Assembly (NCBI GenBank): GCA_964057225.1
Contig: OZ059898.1
Location: 7,688,001 to 7,752,000, forward strand
Direction of reading: 5' to 3'
Origin: Auanema rhodensis
Lineage: Eukaryota; Nematoda; Chromadorea; Rhabditida; Rhabditidae
DNA: 64,000 bases
Shown: in pieces, positions 11,545 through 23,381 of the stretch
How the letters are laid out: each line of letters begins with the position of its first letter
How positions within the stretch are numbered: the first letter of the stretch is position 1
Translations under genes and position numbers: made by a program
The notes under the pieces: generated by a model
The model's input: only the letters and a program-made list of their open reading frames with translations
The model's database searches: none
What the model was told of the DNA's origin: nothing

Positions 11545-13269
11545 TCAATCAATTAATGTATCTAATTCATCCGGAGGACTCACCAGTGTTCCATAAAAAG
11601 GAAATCGTGGACGAAAATTCTATTTAATGAAAAAAAGTTGAAATAAAAGGTTTTTTTGAGATTAGTTACCGTTTGGAATTCACTAGGTCGAATTCGATTT
11701 GCTACTTCGGGGACAACGCATTCTTCTAATGTGGGAACCAATGGAACTGCAAAATAGTATTTTCTTTATGATTAACTAATCACTTAATTATACCGGGGTT
11801 CTCTTCATCCGGTAATGATATTGATTGTATGAGCCCAGAACCCTCAAGGGGCACAGTACCAATTATAATCGGACAATGACATCTTGCTGTATTATTGATT
11901 GTTCCTTTACAAACAACTTTAATCTTTATAAATAAAAAACGTTGATTAAGAAAAAGTTTTTGTTCAATAGATTAACCTCAACTAGATGGCTAACATGCAT
12001 GATTGGACAACTACTATAAGATGGTACTAAACAAGGTATTTGCATAACCATTTTATGTGTTTTGCTACAGTGTGCTGGAATATCGACTTCCTAAAGTTTG
12101 AGAAAACTTTTTAAAAACAATAAACATCTTAATACCTCCTCTTGAACATACATTTTTCTATCATCAACTGTAATATTATTATAACCAAGCGTTTCAGTAT
12201 CATACAGATCACCATGCCATCTAGAACAAATTGATATTAAAAATTTGTTTTGATAACTCTATAAACCTTGTACTTTCGGAGCCATAACGATATGCTACAT
12301 ATGTTGTTTTCTCAATTACCTTTGCTTCTATCTGAATCTCTTGTTATATTATATTTATAATATTATTCTTTTTTCACTTTTAAAATGGGTCGATTGGTCT
12401 TATTTTCAATATTTACGTCGAGTTCTAAAAGCTCTCCAGAAACATATCCTGTCTTGGGTAACTTGCACTAAAGAAAATCAATTGAGAAGAAAGAAAGAAA
12501 AGCATTTACTCACTTGTAAAGATATTTTTCCGTGTCGAAAAAACACGAATCCCGTGTTTTTTGTTCTTGTTATCAGAACCACATCTCGTGCATCAGGTAC
12601 TGTGTTTAAATCAAAAGATGGAGCAACTGTAAAATGGTAAAACATTAGCTAAATTATAAAATAGATTTACGCGTAAAATATTCTTTATGAGATTTATTAG
12701 TCTTCCATGGTCTTTCTATAACAACTGTAATTGAGTATCGAATCGCTCCATATGAACCTGTCAAAATAATTTTACATTTCTACTCTTGGATTTTGCTTTT
12801 TAAATTCAAAATATATGTTTCTGTACCTTCGAAACTTGGTGGTAAACGGGGAAGTATTGGCAAATCGAAACGAAATCCAAAGCTATGTTGTCCAACAGTC
12901 AATGCACGATGTCCGACACCATCGTTTTCCCAAACCACTATCTGATTGTCCAAATATTGTACAACACCCGAATATGGAACTTTCATCCCGCGGCTATGAG
13001 TGCTTAAAAGGTTTTTGACTTAAGCTTTCAAAATATGAAATCTTCGTTGATTACTCTGGTGTTTTTTCTGCAATTTCCCATTTGGTAAAAGCTTTACCTT
13101 CAAGTACAATACGAACCGATTTAGCCTAGAATTTCTAATGTGTTGAAAAGATACTATGTGAACGAACCTTCAGCTCATGTTCTTGGGTAATTAAAGCATT
13201 TCCTTCTATTGTAGAGCCTGGTGAGTAGACATGATGAGTATTTGAAAAGTTTATTTGAATTGACGTCAT
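11545..13269 (-). CDS. Alpha-arrestin (ARRDC/arrd family)
   Basis: Twelve exons join in phase from ATG 13269 to TGA 11545 and give about 389 aa. The N-terminal arrestin domain begins SIQINFSNTHHVYSPGSTIEG with QEHELKAKSVRIVLEGKA and continues through HSFGFRFDLPILPRLPPSFEG and GAIRYSITVVIERPW. The C-terminal arrestin domain contains GYVSGELLELDVNIEN, CPIIIGTVPLEG and a Pro-rich tail ending RPRFPFYGTLVSPPDE. Alpha-arrestins are trafficking adaptors that link membrane cargo to ubiquitin ligases. No clear PPxY motif is visible, so direct binding of NEDD4-type ligases is not obvious. Which of the many C. elegans arrd paralogues it matches cannot be decided by eye. Confidence 0.88.
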
Positions 13270-14680
13270 TTATCAGCCGAATTTTCTACAAAAAAAGTTT
13301 ATAAACCATAGCATTAATATGATAATATATCCAAATATAATTGAAGAAAAAAGTTGTATTAAAGCAAATAAAAATTAATGATAAATGAAAATTCTGCATA
13401 TATTATATTAAGCTATATCAAAGTGAAATAATAGTGCTGAATTGACTTTTACAGGAAATAAACTGAACTCCTTCCTTCTTGCATGCTTCAACACACATAG
13501 CGATTATGAATTTCATGAAGCAGTTAACGAAAATGTTGTTTGAATCAAAATTATTAAAGTTTCGTATCAAATACCTACTCAATGCTTAAATGAAGCATAA
13601 GAGTAAAGATAAACTAAGTAGAAATCAAGATAGGTTAAACTAAGCGAAAATATGAAAAGTTATAAGAAGAAAGAATACATTGAACTAAGCTGTATGTAGA
13701 ATAAAGTATCTAATTTTTCTATTTTATTTCTATAACTGAAGAAAGCATTGGAAACAAACGTAAAAGTGAGTAGCAAAAACAGATGTCTAAGATGTTTTCT
13801 AATGAGCTACCTTATTCTGTTCATTTAGCTAAGGTATTCTGAGTAGAAACTGAATGTACATACATTCCTTCATCATGCTTTTCGTTTATTGAAGTATTCT
13901 GAAGAAATGAATGAATACATACTTGGAAACAAGTGGAAGACGGTTAGAAAACAATCAAAGAAAGCAAGTAAGTTGAAACTGCCAAAGAAACTCGAAGCCA
14001 ACGCTGCAATTCTCTCATTGACTCAACATTATCTTTATCTCTTTTCAAGTAGACTAGTCTGCTCTAAAAAATGTTCTTGTATCTATTCCCTTTTCCCTTT
14101 CTTTTCTCTGAGTTTCTCTTCTCAGCGTTCTTTTCTATCCTTTTCATTTCATTTCGAGGGTCCTTTTCCAAATTAGTCTAACGAATAAACTTGGCTCATC
14201 GCCTCAGGCAATTTCACAAAAATAGATTCAATGGTTGTCCCTGGCGTCGTCTGATAGCAAAAAGAACTTTGTTTTTGAATGAAATAGATAGAGAGGGTGG
14301 AGATAAAAATGAGGCACATGTACCTAAATCTGAACCCCTAGAAGTTCAGAAAACATTGTTAATGCTTTAGTTCATCTTAATCGTAATTCAGATGAACTCG
14401 AATCAGATTCTAATAAACTGCATCGTGAGCATCATGATGATTACTAATCCTGTTTAGAATTTCAAAATTTGTTAAGATGTTCTATGAAACTTTTAAGAAA
14501 TAAAACTTTATTTCTTTGACATGACATGTAATTTCATACAAGAAAGTAAAAACAAATTTTATTTACAATTAATTTTTCGTTTGATTGGCTAGAACATCAA
14601 GGCTGAACAACTTTGAAAGCTCAAAGAAAACTTGGGTTATTTGAGGTTTGCTCAACAATATAACCAACTTTCTTGGATTT
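13270..14680. other. Intergenic upstream of alpha-arrestin
   Basis: AT-rich, with A/G-rich low complexity (13560-13700) and a long pyrimidine-rich strip (about 14080-14165). A 95-codon plus-strand open frame at 13889-14176 spans the pyrimidine tract and has no domain, so it is probably compositional. No gene supported. The last part is 3' flank of the minus-strand Cys-rich gene. Confidence 0.45.
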
Positions 14681-15394
14681 TTAATTTCGACGATAACTCC
14701 AAATACAGCCTGCCAAGCATAGCAAGAGACATATAAAGGCGAAACATCCACCAATTACAAGGAAAACACTGAAAGTTTCAACATTAGCAATGAAATTGAT
14801 GAGCAACCCTCACATAACCCAAGTTTCCAGTTGGATACAGCATTCCATTTGATTATATGGACAACATGTCCAATGATGAAAGATACTATCAGTTCCACAA
14901 AATCCTCCACCACTGAATAAATAGTTAGGAATAACATGAAATTTCTTAATATACTCATTTATGTTGTTTTGTATTGTTTTCTCATATGAATTTCAGATGA
15001 ATCTCAAAACTTTTTTGAAGTTAATCTAAAGTCTCAGAGCTCCTGCTAAAACACTAAAGAGTTGTGAAAAGTAACCAAAGTTCGTTAAATATACATCAAA
15101 GCTTTAGAATTTCCAAAGATTTTTAATCAAAACTATTTTTATAGCTGAGAGTTGTAGAAAACATTTTAAAGGGCAAAGGTATTTTCTATTAAAAAACCAA
15201 AAATGATAGATTTTACAACTGATTTAAAAGTTATTCGAATATATTTCAGTTAGTTACCCATATCCTCCATAGCCTCCACCGCCAACCATTCCAAGAACTG
15301 AATACAGTCCTCCTCGACAACCGAACATTGATTCAACTATTTGACTCATGACTGATACGAGGAAGAACTGAAGAAATCGAGTAACATTAACCAT
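14681..15394 (-). CDS. Small Cys-rich single-pass membrane protein, nematode type
   Basis: Three exons (15258-15394, 14814-14912, 14681-14768) join in phase to about 107 aa; the second donor is the strong GTGAGG at 14813. The product has an N-terminal signal peptide (TRFLQFFLVSVMSQIV), a Gly/Tyr-rich linker (GGGGYGGYGGGG) and a cysteine module FCGTDSIFHHWTCCPYNQMECC. A hydrophobic span VFLVIGGCFAFICLLLCL and a short basic tail WSYRRN follow. The order 'paired CC...CC then TM' resembles small Shisa/VOPP1-like or nematode CX-type proteins, but I do not recognise a named orthologue. Type I plasma-membrane topology is inferred. Confidence 0.6.
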
Positions 15395-16975
15395 CCGTAT
15401 ATGTAATCTAAATATTTCCCAAATAAAATATTATGAAAATCAAAAAAATTATTGGATTCTAAACAATATGTACAATATAATTTAAAATGAAAATGAAAAA
15501 AAAAATAGTTTACACGAATATTTTCTCAGAATCTTATACAGTTTCACGATGTTATGGCTTCTAGAATATACAGTAATAGCCATGAACTTAGATGAAAACT
15601 GAATCATTGTGATCCATACGATGTCTATACCTTTATTTGTTTGTCTAAATATGATTGTGCAGCAGTAACACAGACAATTCACGTCGCTTCCTTTCTCAAA
15701 ACTATTTTTCAAGAGACACGATTTCTAGAGTACAATTTGTACAATTGCCGGAGGGTAGAAAGAGTAATAGTACTACTATTTAATAATTTTATAAGAGCTT
15801 TGTAATGTAATATGAAGTTGAGAAAAGTAGAAATTCTATATAAATGGTTCAAATCAATATAGATTATATATAATAATTGAATTATATTATAAGATAAATT
15901 AATAATTTATAAAAAAAATAATTAAATGAAACATAGTTTGATAAGAGAGTAAGATGAGAAGTAAGATGACAAGTTTTAAGTATAGTTCGACTTTGAGAAC
16001 TATTCTGCAAATACAAATGAAATGGTATGCCTTGAGGCAATCAACCATGAATGACCAATACAAAATCGTCAAAATGCTTGTGATCTCGAAAAGCAATCAA
16101 AGAATGTCTTGTTATCCAACCATAAATTTCTATTGTGTGAACATTTGTTATTATATTGATAATATTGAAAATATTGTATAATCATCATATTCGTCAGAAT
16201 GTGAGAATAAAAAATATTTTAGCTTCATTCAAATATTAAATATTTGTAACTTCTGACATTGAACTCTTGTATATAAATCAATATTAAAAAATAAACAACA
16301 ATTTTCTTTCTAAGAAACTGTGCTTTTCTAAAATTCTTTTATATTTTCAACGAATCGTTACCGAACTATACTATATGTACATGTATTGTCGAAATAAGTA
16401 TTTATATCGTCTGTATCTCGACATCTATACATTTCCTGGGTATTCGATCGTTCGATTAATGTATTTCCTTTCTTGTGAAGAGCGTGTCTGGTTACTTAAT
16501 GTCTCGTTCTTGAAGAGATCTTTGTTGCCACAACTGTTAACGGACAGTGAACCGTGGTTGTAACAAAGCTTATTAACTCGGCACACAGTCTTCCTGAGTC
16601 GTTTTGTTCTGCACAGAATAGACTCGCCCTTTTTGGGATAAGTTCGGAACCAAAGTAGAACTTATCTACTAATCCTATTTTCCCGCCATAGGATCACACT
16701 TTTTTGTACCTCGGTCACGACATGCATATAGCTAGGATAGGCGATTCGTTCAAGCTTTAAAAATTTTGATCTAGCTATTTCTCGAAGTTTCCTCGTTAAT
16801 TTTATGTTTTCATTTCAAAGATCTCTTATAACTAATACAAAGTTTTATTAAAGAGAAAAGTTATAAAAATAAATAGAAGTGAATATAACAGAAAGATTTC
16901 ATGAACAAGGACTAGAGCGTCACAAGGAGGCTGTTTTTTTATTGTTTCTTACCATTATTTATTTTGTGTATAAAT
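15395..16975. other. Intergenic between Cys-rich membrane gene and hsp-12.2
   Basis: Mostly very AT-rich; small open frames occur on both strands. A less AT-rich island at about 16430-16760 contains a perfect 9-bp inverted repeat (16637-16666). No ORF with family features was found. The 3' flank of the small heat-shock gene occupies the last about 100 bp. Confidence 0.45.
16637..16666. repeat. Perfect 9-bp inverted repeat (hairpin)
   Basis: GATAAGTTC at 16637-16645 and its exact complement GAACTTATC at 16658-16666 enclose a 12-nt loop. It lies in the only GC-richer patch of this intergenic gap. It may be a hairpin RNA, a protein-binding palindrome or chance. Confidence 0.5.
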
Positions 16976-17944
16976 TCAAGCTTTGATTTTCTGAGCAGTA
17001 ATGGAGAGCAATCCACGTGCGGTCAGATGACTCTTTACAGTAGTGACGTCAACATCTCTTGGTAGCTTGTATGTGCGATGAATTTCACGCGCAATAGAGC
17101 CATGCTCATCAGATCGAGACTGTAACTTAGGTATTTGTTTTATTTACTGAATTAAGTTCGAGAAAAACAAAAAAGTTATCATTTCTGTGGTTCCAGTGGA
17201 AGGTACCGACAGAAAATCCAAAATAATTTATATTCACCTCATGTCTGCAATGGATGTGAAGTTCCTGTCCGTTTACCTTGACTTCAATTTCATTTGGTGA
17301 GAAAAATTGGACATCGAGTTTAACTTCAAACTTATCTCCTGTACATTGAACCTAAAAAATTGTTTGCTTAATACTAAGTTAGTTATTTACTGTTCTATTT
17401 CGAGGTTACAGATATTCTTTTTTTCTGTAATATTGTCAATATTTAATGAAATTTCGTTTAGCAAAATATCTGCTTATCTTTTTCGAAGTGGGAAAAATGA
17501 TTTCGGATTTTCAAAGTGGTCTGCGAAGACTAACTTCAAAGCAATTGAGTTGTGTTATATTTCAACTTGACTTGCTATGATTCTTATAGATAAAACAACA
17601 AGTAGAAGAGGAACTCACTTAAGAGTTCAATAAATTAAGTGTTTAAAACTTGTCATCTTTTTGTGAACACCTTTAACAATAAGTTAACACGTGTCCTAGA
17701 CGAAAAGAAGAGGAACTGAGCACTAGGTCAGCTGTAGTGCGCTTTACACTCTACACTACTTCCCCAAGTATATGAACGGTTAAACAAAAGCCTTTGAAAA
17801 CAGATAGGACAGATTTAGATGAAACATCAAAGACTTTCAGGCTTTTACATAAAATATAAGAGTACATACTTGAACAACTCCATCATGAGACTGAAGTGGC
17901 CAATCCCAGGTGGTGCTGTCGTGGGTGATAGCAATAGTGGACAT
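16976..17944 (-). CDS. hsp-12.2: 12-kDa small heat-shock protein (HSP-12.2-like)
   Basis: Three exons (17870-17944, 17238-17351, 16976-17119) give about 110 aa. After TTWDWPLQSHDGVV comes an almost bare alpha-crystallin domain: KFEVKLDVQFFSPNEIEVKV, GQELHIHCRHE, REIHRTYKLPRDVDVTTVKS and the terminal GLLSIT. Only about 20 residues precede the domain and the C-terminal extension is very short, as in the nematode HSP-12 subfamily, whose members form small oligomers with weak chaperone activity. Acceptor TTCCAG sits immediately before the ATG. C. elegans hsp-12.2 is C14B9.1, next to C14B9.2 (PDIA4), which is also two genes away here. Confidence 0.9.
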
Positions 17945-19681
17945 CTGGAACAAATTTAAGTAAAGATGGTATTTCACTACAAAACGTATAATTGCATCAA
18001 GAATACATTATATTAAAATGGATTCAGAAAAGAAAATATCGAAATATAGAAAAGCTGAGAAGTCTAGCTTGTTTTCTATAAATCGAGTGTTATATTCTAT
18101 TTGATTTTTTCGAACATTTTGAGAAAAATACAGAGAAAACAAAATAAAAGTTGATATTATAAGATATTATTGTAATTATTGGAAAGAAAGGGATCGAAAG
18201 GATTGACGAGGTTGAATAGCACTTCTATCTGCACAGCTTTACAGCTAAACTGGCGGACAGAAGTCAGCTATATGAGGCTGATGGGCGGAGTTCGCGGAGG
18301 ATAAGAATAAATCGAGAGTCTTGAGAAGCTTCTATATTTCTTAAATAGATGAAGATTTGTAAAGACACGTAGGGAAAGGAAAACAGAGGTACGAGAGCAA
18401 ATGAATGCCTTAGATCAACAAAATCTGAGTTTGAAATTTTTTCGGAGGGAAAATCTAAAAGTTGTTGAAACACTTCTTTCAACAGATATATAAGAAACAT
18501 TTGTGCGTTTAAGCTCGATGCACAGTATGTTTATTCATATGACATTAGACAGTGTAATAGGAGTCCTAAGTATCAATTGTTCGACGGCAATTCGAAAACA
18601 AAAACGCTGTTGGAAGTGGACAAATCATCAACAAAAATCGTATTAATAAAGGTTTATAAACCCTTAGAAATATTTCGGTATAGAATCTGAAGTAAATTTT
18701 AATGTTGATCTATAATCCATTAGCTTTCATAGTCGTATCGTAATCTTTACGCTACATCTCTTTGATTAGTCTTTTCTGTAGACAGAAGTTGAAGGATACC
18801 TCTAACCGTTCATATTGAATCTCTTCAAACGATAAACAAACACTCGACCAAATCGGATAAAGGATGTCTATAGTTTCTAGAAAAGTTCACATTTTCTACA
18901 GACCTCAAGTACGAGAAATAGGGCATAATTTTTATATTGCTGTAAGCACTGGTAAAAACACCATAATTCACACATGTGATGTTTTTTTTCACACGGTAAA
19001 CATATGGCACAAGTACAATAACAGTATAGTTTCCCGTTTTAATGACCCCCATCTTATAAATGATGAACTCTATTTGAGGTAACAGATGACACTATAATCC
19101 TTTCTCGTCAAGAGCATGCCAAGTTTTATTTATAGTTTGCCATGATTTGAATGAAAATTGCGCGCGAAATTTAAGATTTGCTAAGTTATTTAAATAATTT
19201 CTTTTATTAGCTTTCTTCAAATATCATTTTCAATTGCTCATACGAAGTAGTTGCATTTTTGAAAATTTTCACAATTATTATAATTTTTTTTAGTATTAGT
19301 AATTTTTTTTTAAATCATAATCTTTTTTAAATCATTTGAAAGTTATTTTTTTAATACATTTATCAATTTGATGGTAAATCTAGAATACCTTAACAATTTA
19401 AAATTTATTTATTTTTGTTTTATTTATCTCAGCAAGGCCTCCTTTTTGATGTTTTATTACTGGGTGCCTGCTGTGATGTTTTCCCATTACTTTTTTGTAC
19501 ATGTTAATTACCTGGCCTTACGTCTGGACGCCACATTCACTTTAGCGATGATGAACTAAGATTAAATGTGGTTATTTAGGATTAAGATTATTAATCTATT
19601 CCACCACTTATTTTTTCATATTATTTCTACAGTTATTTCTTTTTATAAGATTAAATTGAGCCGGTTTTTAGCTATAGCGAC
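17945..19681. other. Intergenic, hsp-12.2 upstream region
   Basis: Divergent space between hsp-12.2 and the next plus-strand gene. A second GGGCGGAGTT box lies at 18283-18292. No canonical array of alternating GAA/TTC heat-shock elements was spotted. At about 18825-19082, mirror-image open frames exist on both strands without a recognised domain. Acceptor-like TTTCTACAG near 19632 may serve the downstream gene. Confidence 0.45.
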
Positions 19682-20861
19682 ATGGGAAGAAAGAAGAGAG
19701 CTAAGAAGGTTAATCAGTCAGATGAGAAAGAAGAATTATGTGGAGAAACTGTCCGTGAGATTCAAGCCATTTATGATCCTTTGATAGTCCAAGCTCTAAA
19801 AGAATTAGAGCACATTGATTCTACAGTCCCTAGCTGCCGATTTTTCAATAAGTCTTATAGGATTGATTATATGGTCAATGACTTTAAAACTCAATTAAAT
19901 GGAGAAGTTGTATCAGCCTCGGTATATTTACTGTCGGTTATTATTGTTTTTACTTTGTCAATTCAGGTAAATTGGGTTCCCAGTTACATGGAAGTGGAAG
20001 ATATATCGCCGTACCTACTTAGTCAATATGTACTTGGATACAAAGTAAATCACCTAGTTTTTCGTCGACAAGATAGAGTCAAGCGTAGGCCTGTGGTACG
20101 TACAGCTTATATTTTTATTTTGAAAACCTTTATATCTTAGGTGAAGCCATTTGCTGTATTATGTAACAGCGAAGAATCAAAAGTATGGATTCCTTGAAAA
20201 AAATTTTTATATAAATTATTTTGCAGCTCGTTCCTTTAAATGACTTAGAGTCCTTGTATAATCGATCTCTTTTGCGATATTTTAGCTCCAAGAGTTATGT
20301 CATTGGGTCGCATGCTGTAAGACATCTTGTACCCCTGGCTAACCATGTGTTTGTTAATGCTAGAGGCAAAACGGTTAGAAGGAAGAAGAGTCAGACAGTG
20401 TTATAATTCATTTTTAGAAGCAATTTGGAAAACTTCCATATAAACGGCAGAGAACCAAGGCACCACAAGTATTAAGAGCAGTGAGGTATTCGAGCTGTTT
20501 TTTCAATTCTCAAATGCATCAGGTTTACAACAGTACATCACTATCTTCTATTGACAAATATGCAGCATGCCCTATGAACAATAAAGTACATTCCTATAGC
20601 TATATCAATATTAAAGTGTTTCTTTCAGTCAGAGAAACAGCATGTATCTCGAAAGATTGATGAATCTGGAATGAAATCGGAGGTGACTTCTCCAAAGAAA
20701 ATGGAAGAAAGCTCTATGGTAGGTTTCATTTTCTTATCTTCTAAGTTGAAAATTTTCTGAAGGCGAATCAAGAGAACGTTCCTGAATCTGAAGATGTGAA
20801 GCCCTTCAAAAGAATTAGGCTCACTAGAAATATCCCCAGGCCTGTATTTTATGGGCGATAG
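19682..20861 (+). CDS. Uncharacterised basic protein; weak Borealin/CSC-1-like features
   Basis: Eight exons, all spliced in phase 0, give about 290 aa ending NIPRPVFYGR at TAG 20861. It starts MGRKKRAKKVNQ, then a helical segment ETVREIQAIYDPLIVQALKELEHI, a middle region with PSYMEVEDISPYLLSQYVLG and VPLNDLESLYNRSLLRYF, and a Lys/Ser-rich tail with SPKKM and KRIRLTR. The basic start plus early amphipathic helix recalls Borealin-family chromosomal passenger subunits, but I see no decisive motif. Nuclear localisation is inferred from the basic clusters. Convergent with the PDI gene. Confidence 0.6.
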
Positions 20862-21175
20862 TCGTTTGTTCTGTGTTCTCAGAATCTGAATTTTTTTTTC
20901 TCAGGAATCTGTATCATTCATTACTTACGCAATAAATAATTTATTACTGCACATTTCAATTGCAAATTTATACACGTACATGATATGAGAAAAGAAAACA
21001 AAACTAGGCAAAAAACTTAAAGGGAAATTATCCACGATTAAGTGAAAAATTTGATGAATGCCATGTTAAATGTGATCTTTCCAAGTTCCAGAGAAAGAGG
21101 ACAGAGACGAATATTGAGAACATAATAGATCGCTAAGACGACTAAAATGAGCTAAACAGAGTATCTTATTTTAAA
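20862..21175. other. Convergent 3' intergenic region
   Basis: 314 bp between the plus-strand basic-protein gene and the minus-strand PDI gene. It contains AATAAATAATT near 20931 on the plus strand, a likely poly(A) signal. Nothing else seen. Confidence 0.5.
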
Positions 21176-23381
21176 TTATAATTCGTCTTTCTTTTGGAAA
21201 GATTTAACTGCATTTTGTTTCATAAAATCAGTTAGATGATCCAAAGCACGGTTTCCATTGTATTTAATTGGCTCGGTCTAAAAATAAGATTATTAAATGT
21301 TTAAAGCGGTGTTAGATATCTTACTTTCTTTCCACTAGGAGCAAAGTAAATAGTTGGGAAACCTTCAACGTTATATCCAGCGGGAGCATCATTTGCTGTA
21401 GCATCGAATTTAGCCAAAATAAGATTTGGCTCTGTTTTTTTCAGCTTGGTAGCTAACTCTTTCAACTTTGGTTCAAAAGCCTGAATAAGAAAAAAATAAA
21501 TGTTTCTTCATGCTCAGATAGTATACCTTGCAATGTCCACACCATGGAGCATAGAATTCTATGAGAACATCCTTTGAGTCATCCATTACAATTTTGTCAA
21601 AGTTAGATCCAACTAAAGTCTTCACAGGTCCCTTATCATCCTTAGGCACTGGAGCAGATTTAACAAATGCTTTAGCTTGTCCAGAGCTAATCTTTTTCAT
21701 GAAAGCTTCAAGATTTTCATCCAATTCTCCATCATATATATCAGAATTCATTGGATACTTCTTTCCATCATAACCGAAGACAACAACGTTGTGCTCGAGT
21801 CCAGAGTCGCCGAGTCCAACTTCAGTTAACTCTTTAGAAAATTCCTCTTCGTCCGCTACAGCAAATCTATACTTGTCCTTCTGATACTATAAATATTATA
21901 GATTTAGTATTGTCAATTCTTACAATACTTTTAACCATACCTTTTGGGCAATATTAAGAACTTTTTGACGCCAGTACTCGCTACCCTCACGATATTGAAT
22001 ACTGAAGTCAGCATTGTAGTAAACTACAACAAGTGGGAATTTGCTATAACGAGTAGCAGCGTTAGATTTGGTCATTTTTCCTACAAGAGGAGCGGAATGA
22101 TCACGGAAGAAAGCCAAAAGATCCTCGGGAGTAGATCCAACCTAAGATGTATTATTGTAATTAAGCCAACAATGTATAAGTTACCTTGTTGTAGGTACGA
22201 GTTTTTGGTTCAAATTTACTGTGGAATAGAGCTGGATAAAAGATGATAATATCATTTGGCTTGGCATCATATTTCTTGAAGGATTTTGGATCAGATGTAT
22301 ATCCCATAGACTTGAACTCTTCACGGAGCATTTCAGCAGCATCACTGTAAGCCTCAAAGTTCGAAGAATCCTTGCTGGGAAAGAAGCCAACAATGGTGAT
22401 ATCTTCTTTGTCAAAGAATCTATAGTATTACGTTATGCATTTCACTTATTAATGAAAAATGTTTACTTTTCTATTTCTTTAATCGACTTCATTTCCTTAG
22501 CAGCAGGCTCCGCTTGCTTCAAAAGATACTGAACAATGCCATTGGCATCACGAGGTCCTTGGTATTCAAATCTAAAAACTGTATAATTAGCCGAGTGGGT
22601 TTGATATATTTTTTACCTTTTTCCTCCTCGCATTATTTTCATTGTTGGATATCCAGAAACTCCGTATTTATCTCCTAATTTCTTTTCAACAGTAGCATCA
22701 ACCTTGTAAATCTTGATATTTGTTCCCTTATTTTTCAAGGTACGGGCAGCTTTTTCAAGCTCAGGAGCCAATTTTTTACAATGTCCACACCATGGAGCAT
22801 AGAATTCAACAAGAGCGAGAGCGTCCTCGGCAATCACGGAATCGAAGTTTTCCACAGTCAAAGCCATAACCTCCTCAGGTGGTGGCTTGTAGTTAGGATC
22901 AACTCTTGGACTGACCCAGTCAATAATTCCTTGCTCATCACGACCACCATCGTAATCAATTGGACCTTCGCCATCCTTCCAGAACTTAACTGTTGGGTAT
23001 CCCTGCAATACAACTATAAGCAAAATAACAAAAAAGGGCTTTAACCTCAATCTTGAACCTTTTGCCCAATTCCGTTTCAATCGTGGCATCAACTTTGGCT
23101 AGTGGAATTGAAAGCTTACCAGCAGCTTTTTCGTATTCGGGTGCTAAGTGTTTACAATGACCACACCTATATTGTATAAATATTATTCAGATTCAAATAA
23201 AACTTGCATACCACGGAGCATAAAACTTCACCAGAGCAGTAGGGTTCTTTTTGAGAAATGAATCGAAATTCTTATCGGTTAGAATAACAACACCCTCATC
23301 CAACTCATATTGCAGCTCTTCTTCTTCTGCTCGTGACACTGCCACCAAGAACCATAGATAGGCAAGAAATTGCCACCGCAT
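21176..23381 (-). CDS. Protein disulfide-isomerase A4 (ERp72)
   Basis: Nine exons join in phase to about 611 aa. A signal peptide ([18 protein letters not shown]) is followed by three thioredoxin domains with WCGHC active sites at residues 57-61, 168-172 and 521-525; two non-catalytic thioredoxin-like domains lie between the second and third. The protein ends KKDEL, the ER-retrieval signal. The a0-a-b-b'-a' order with three CGHC sites separates ERp72 from ERp57 and PDI. It forms and isomerises disulfides in secretory clients in the ER lumen. C. elegans orthologue C14B9.2. A TGACGTGT box about 400 bp upstream could be an unfolded-protein-response element. Confidence 0.97.

Noticed and set aside
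13889-14176. 95-codon plus-strand open frame
   Set aside because: Runs into a long pyrimidine tract encoding Ser/Phe/Leu; no family similarity or spliced extension.
18825-19082. Two overlapping opposite-strand frames of about 75 codons upstream of hsp-12.2
   Set aside because: No recognisable motif and no splice partners; could be a decayed gene but cannot be supported.
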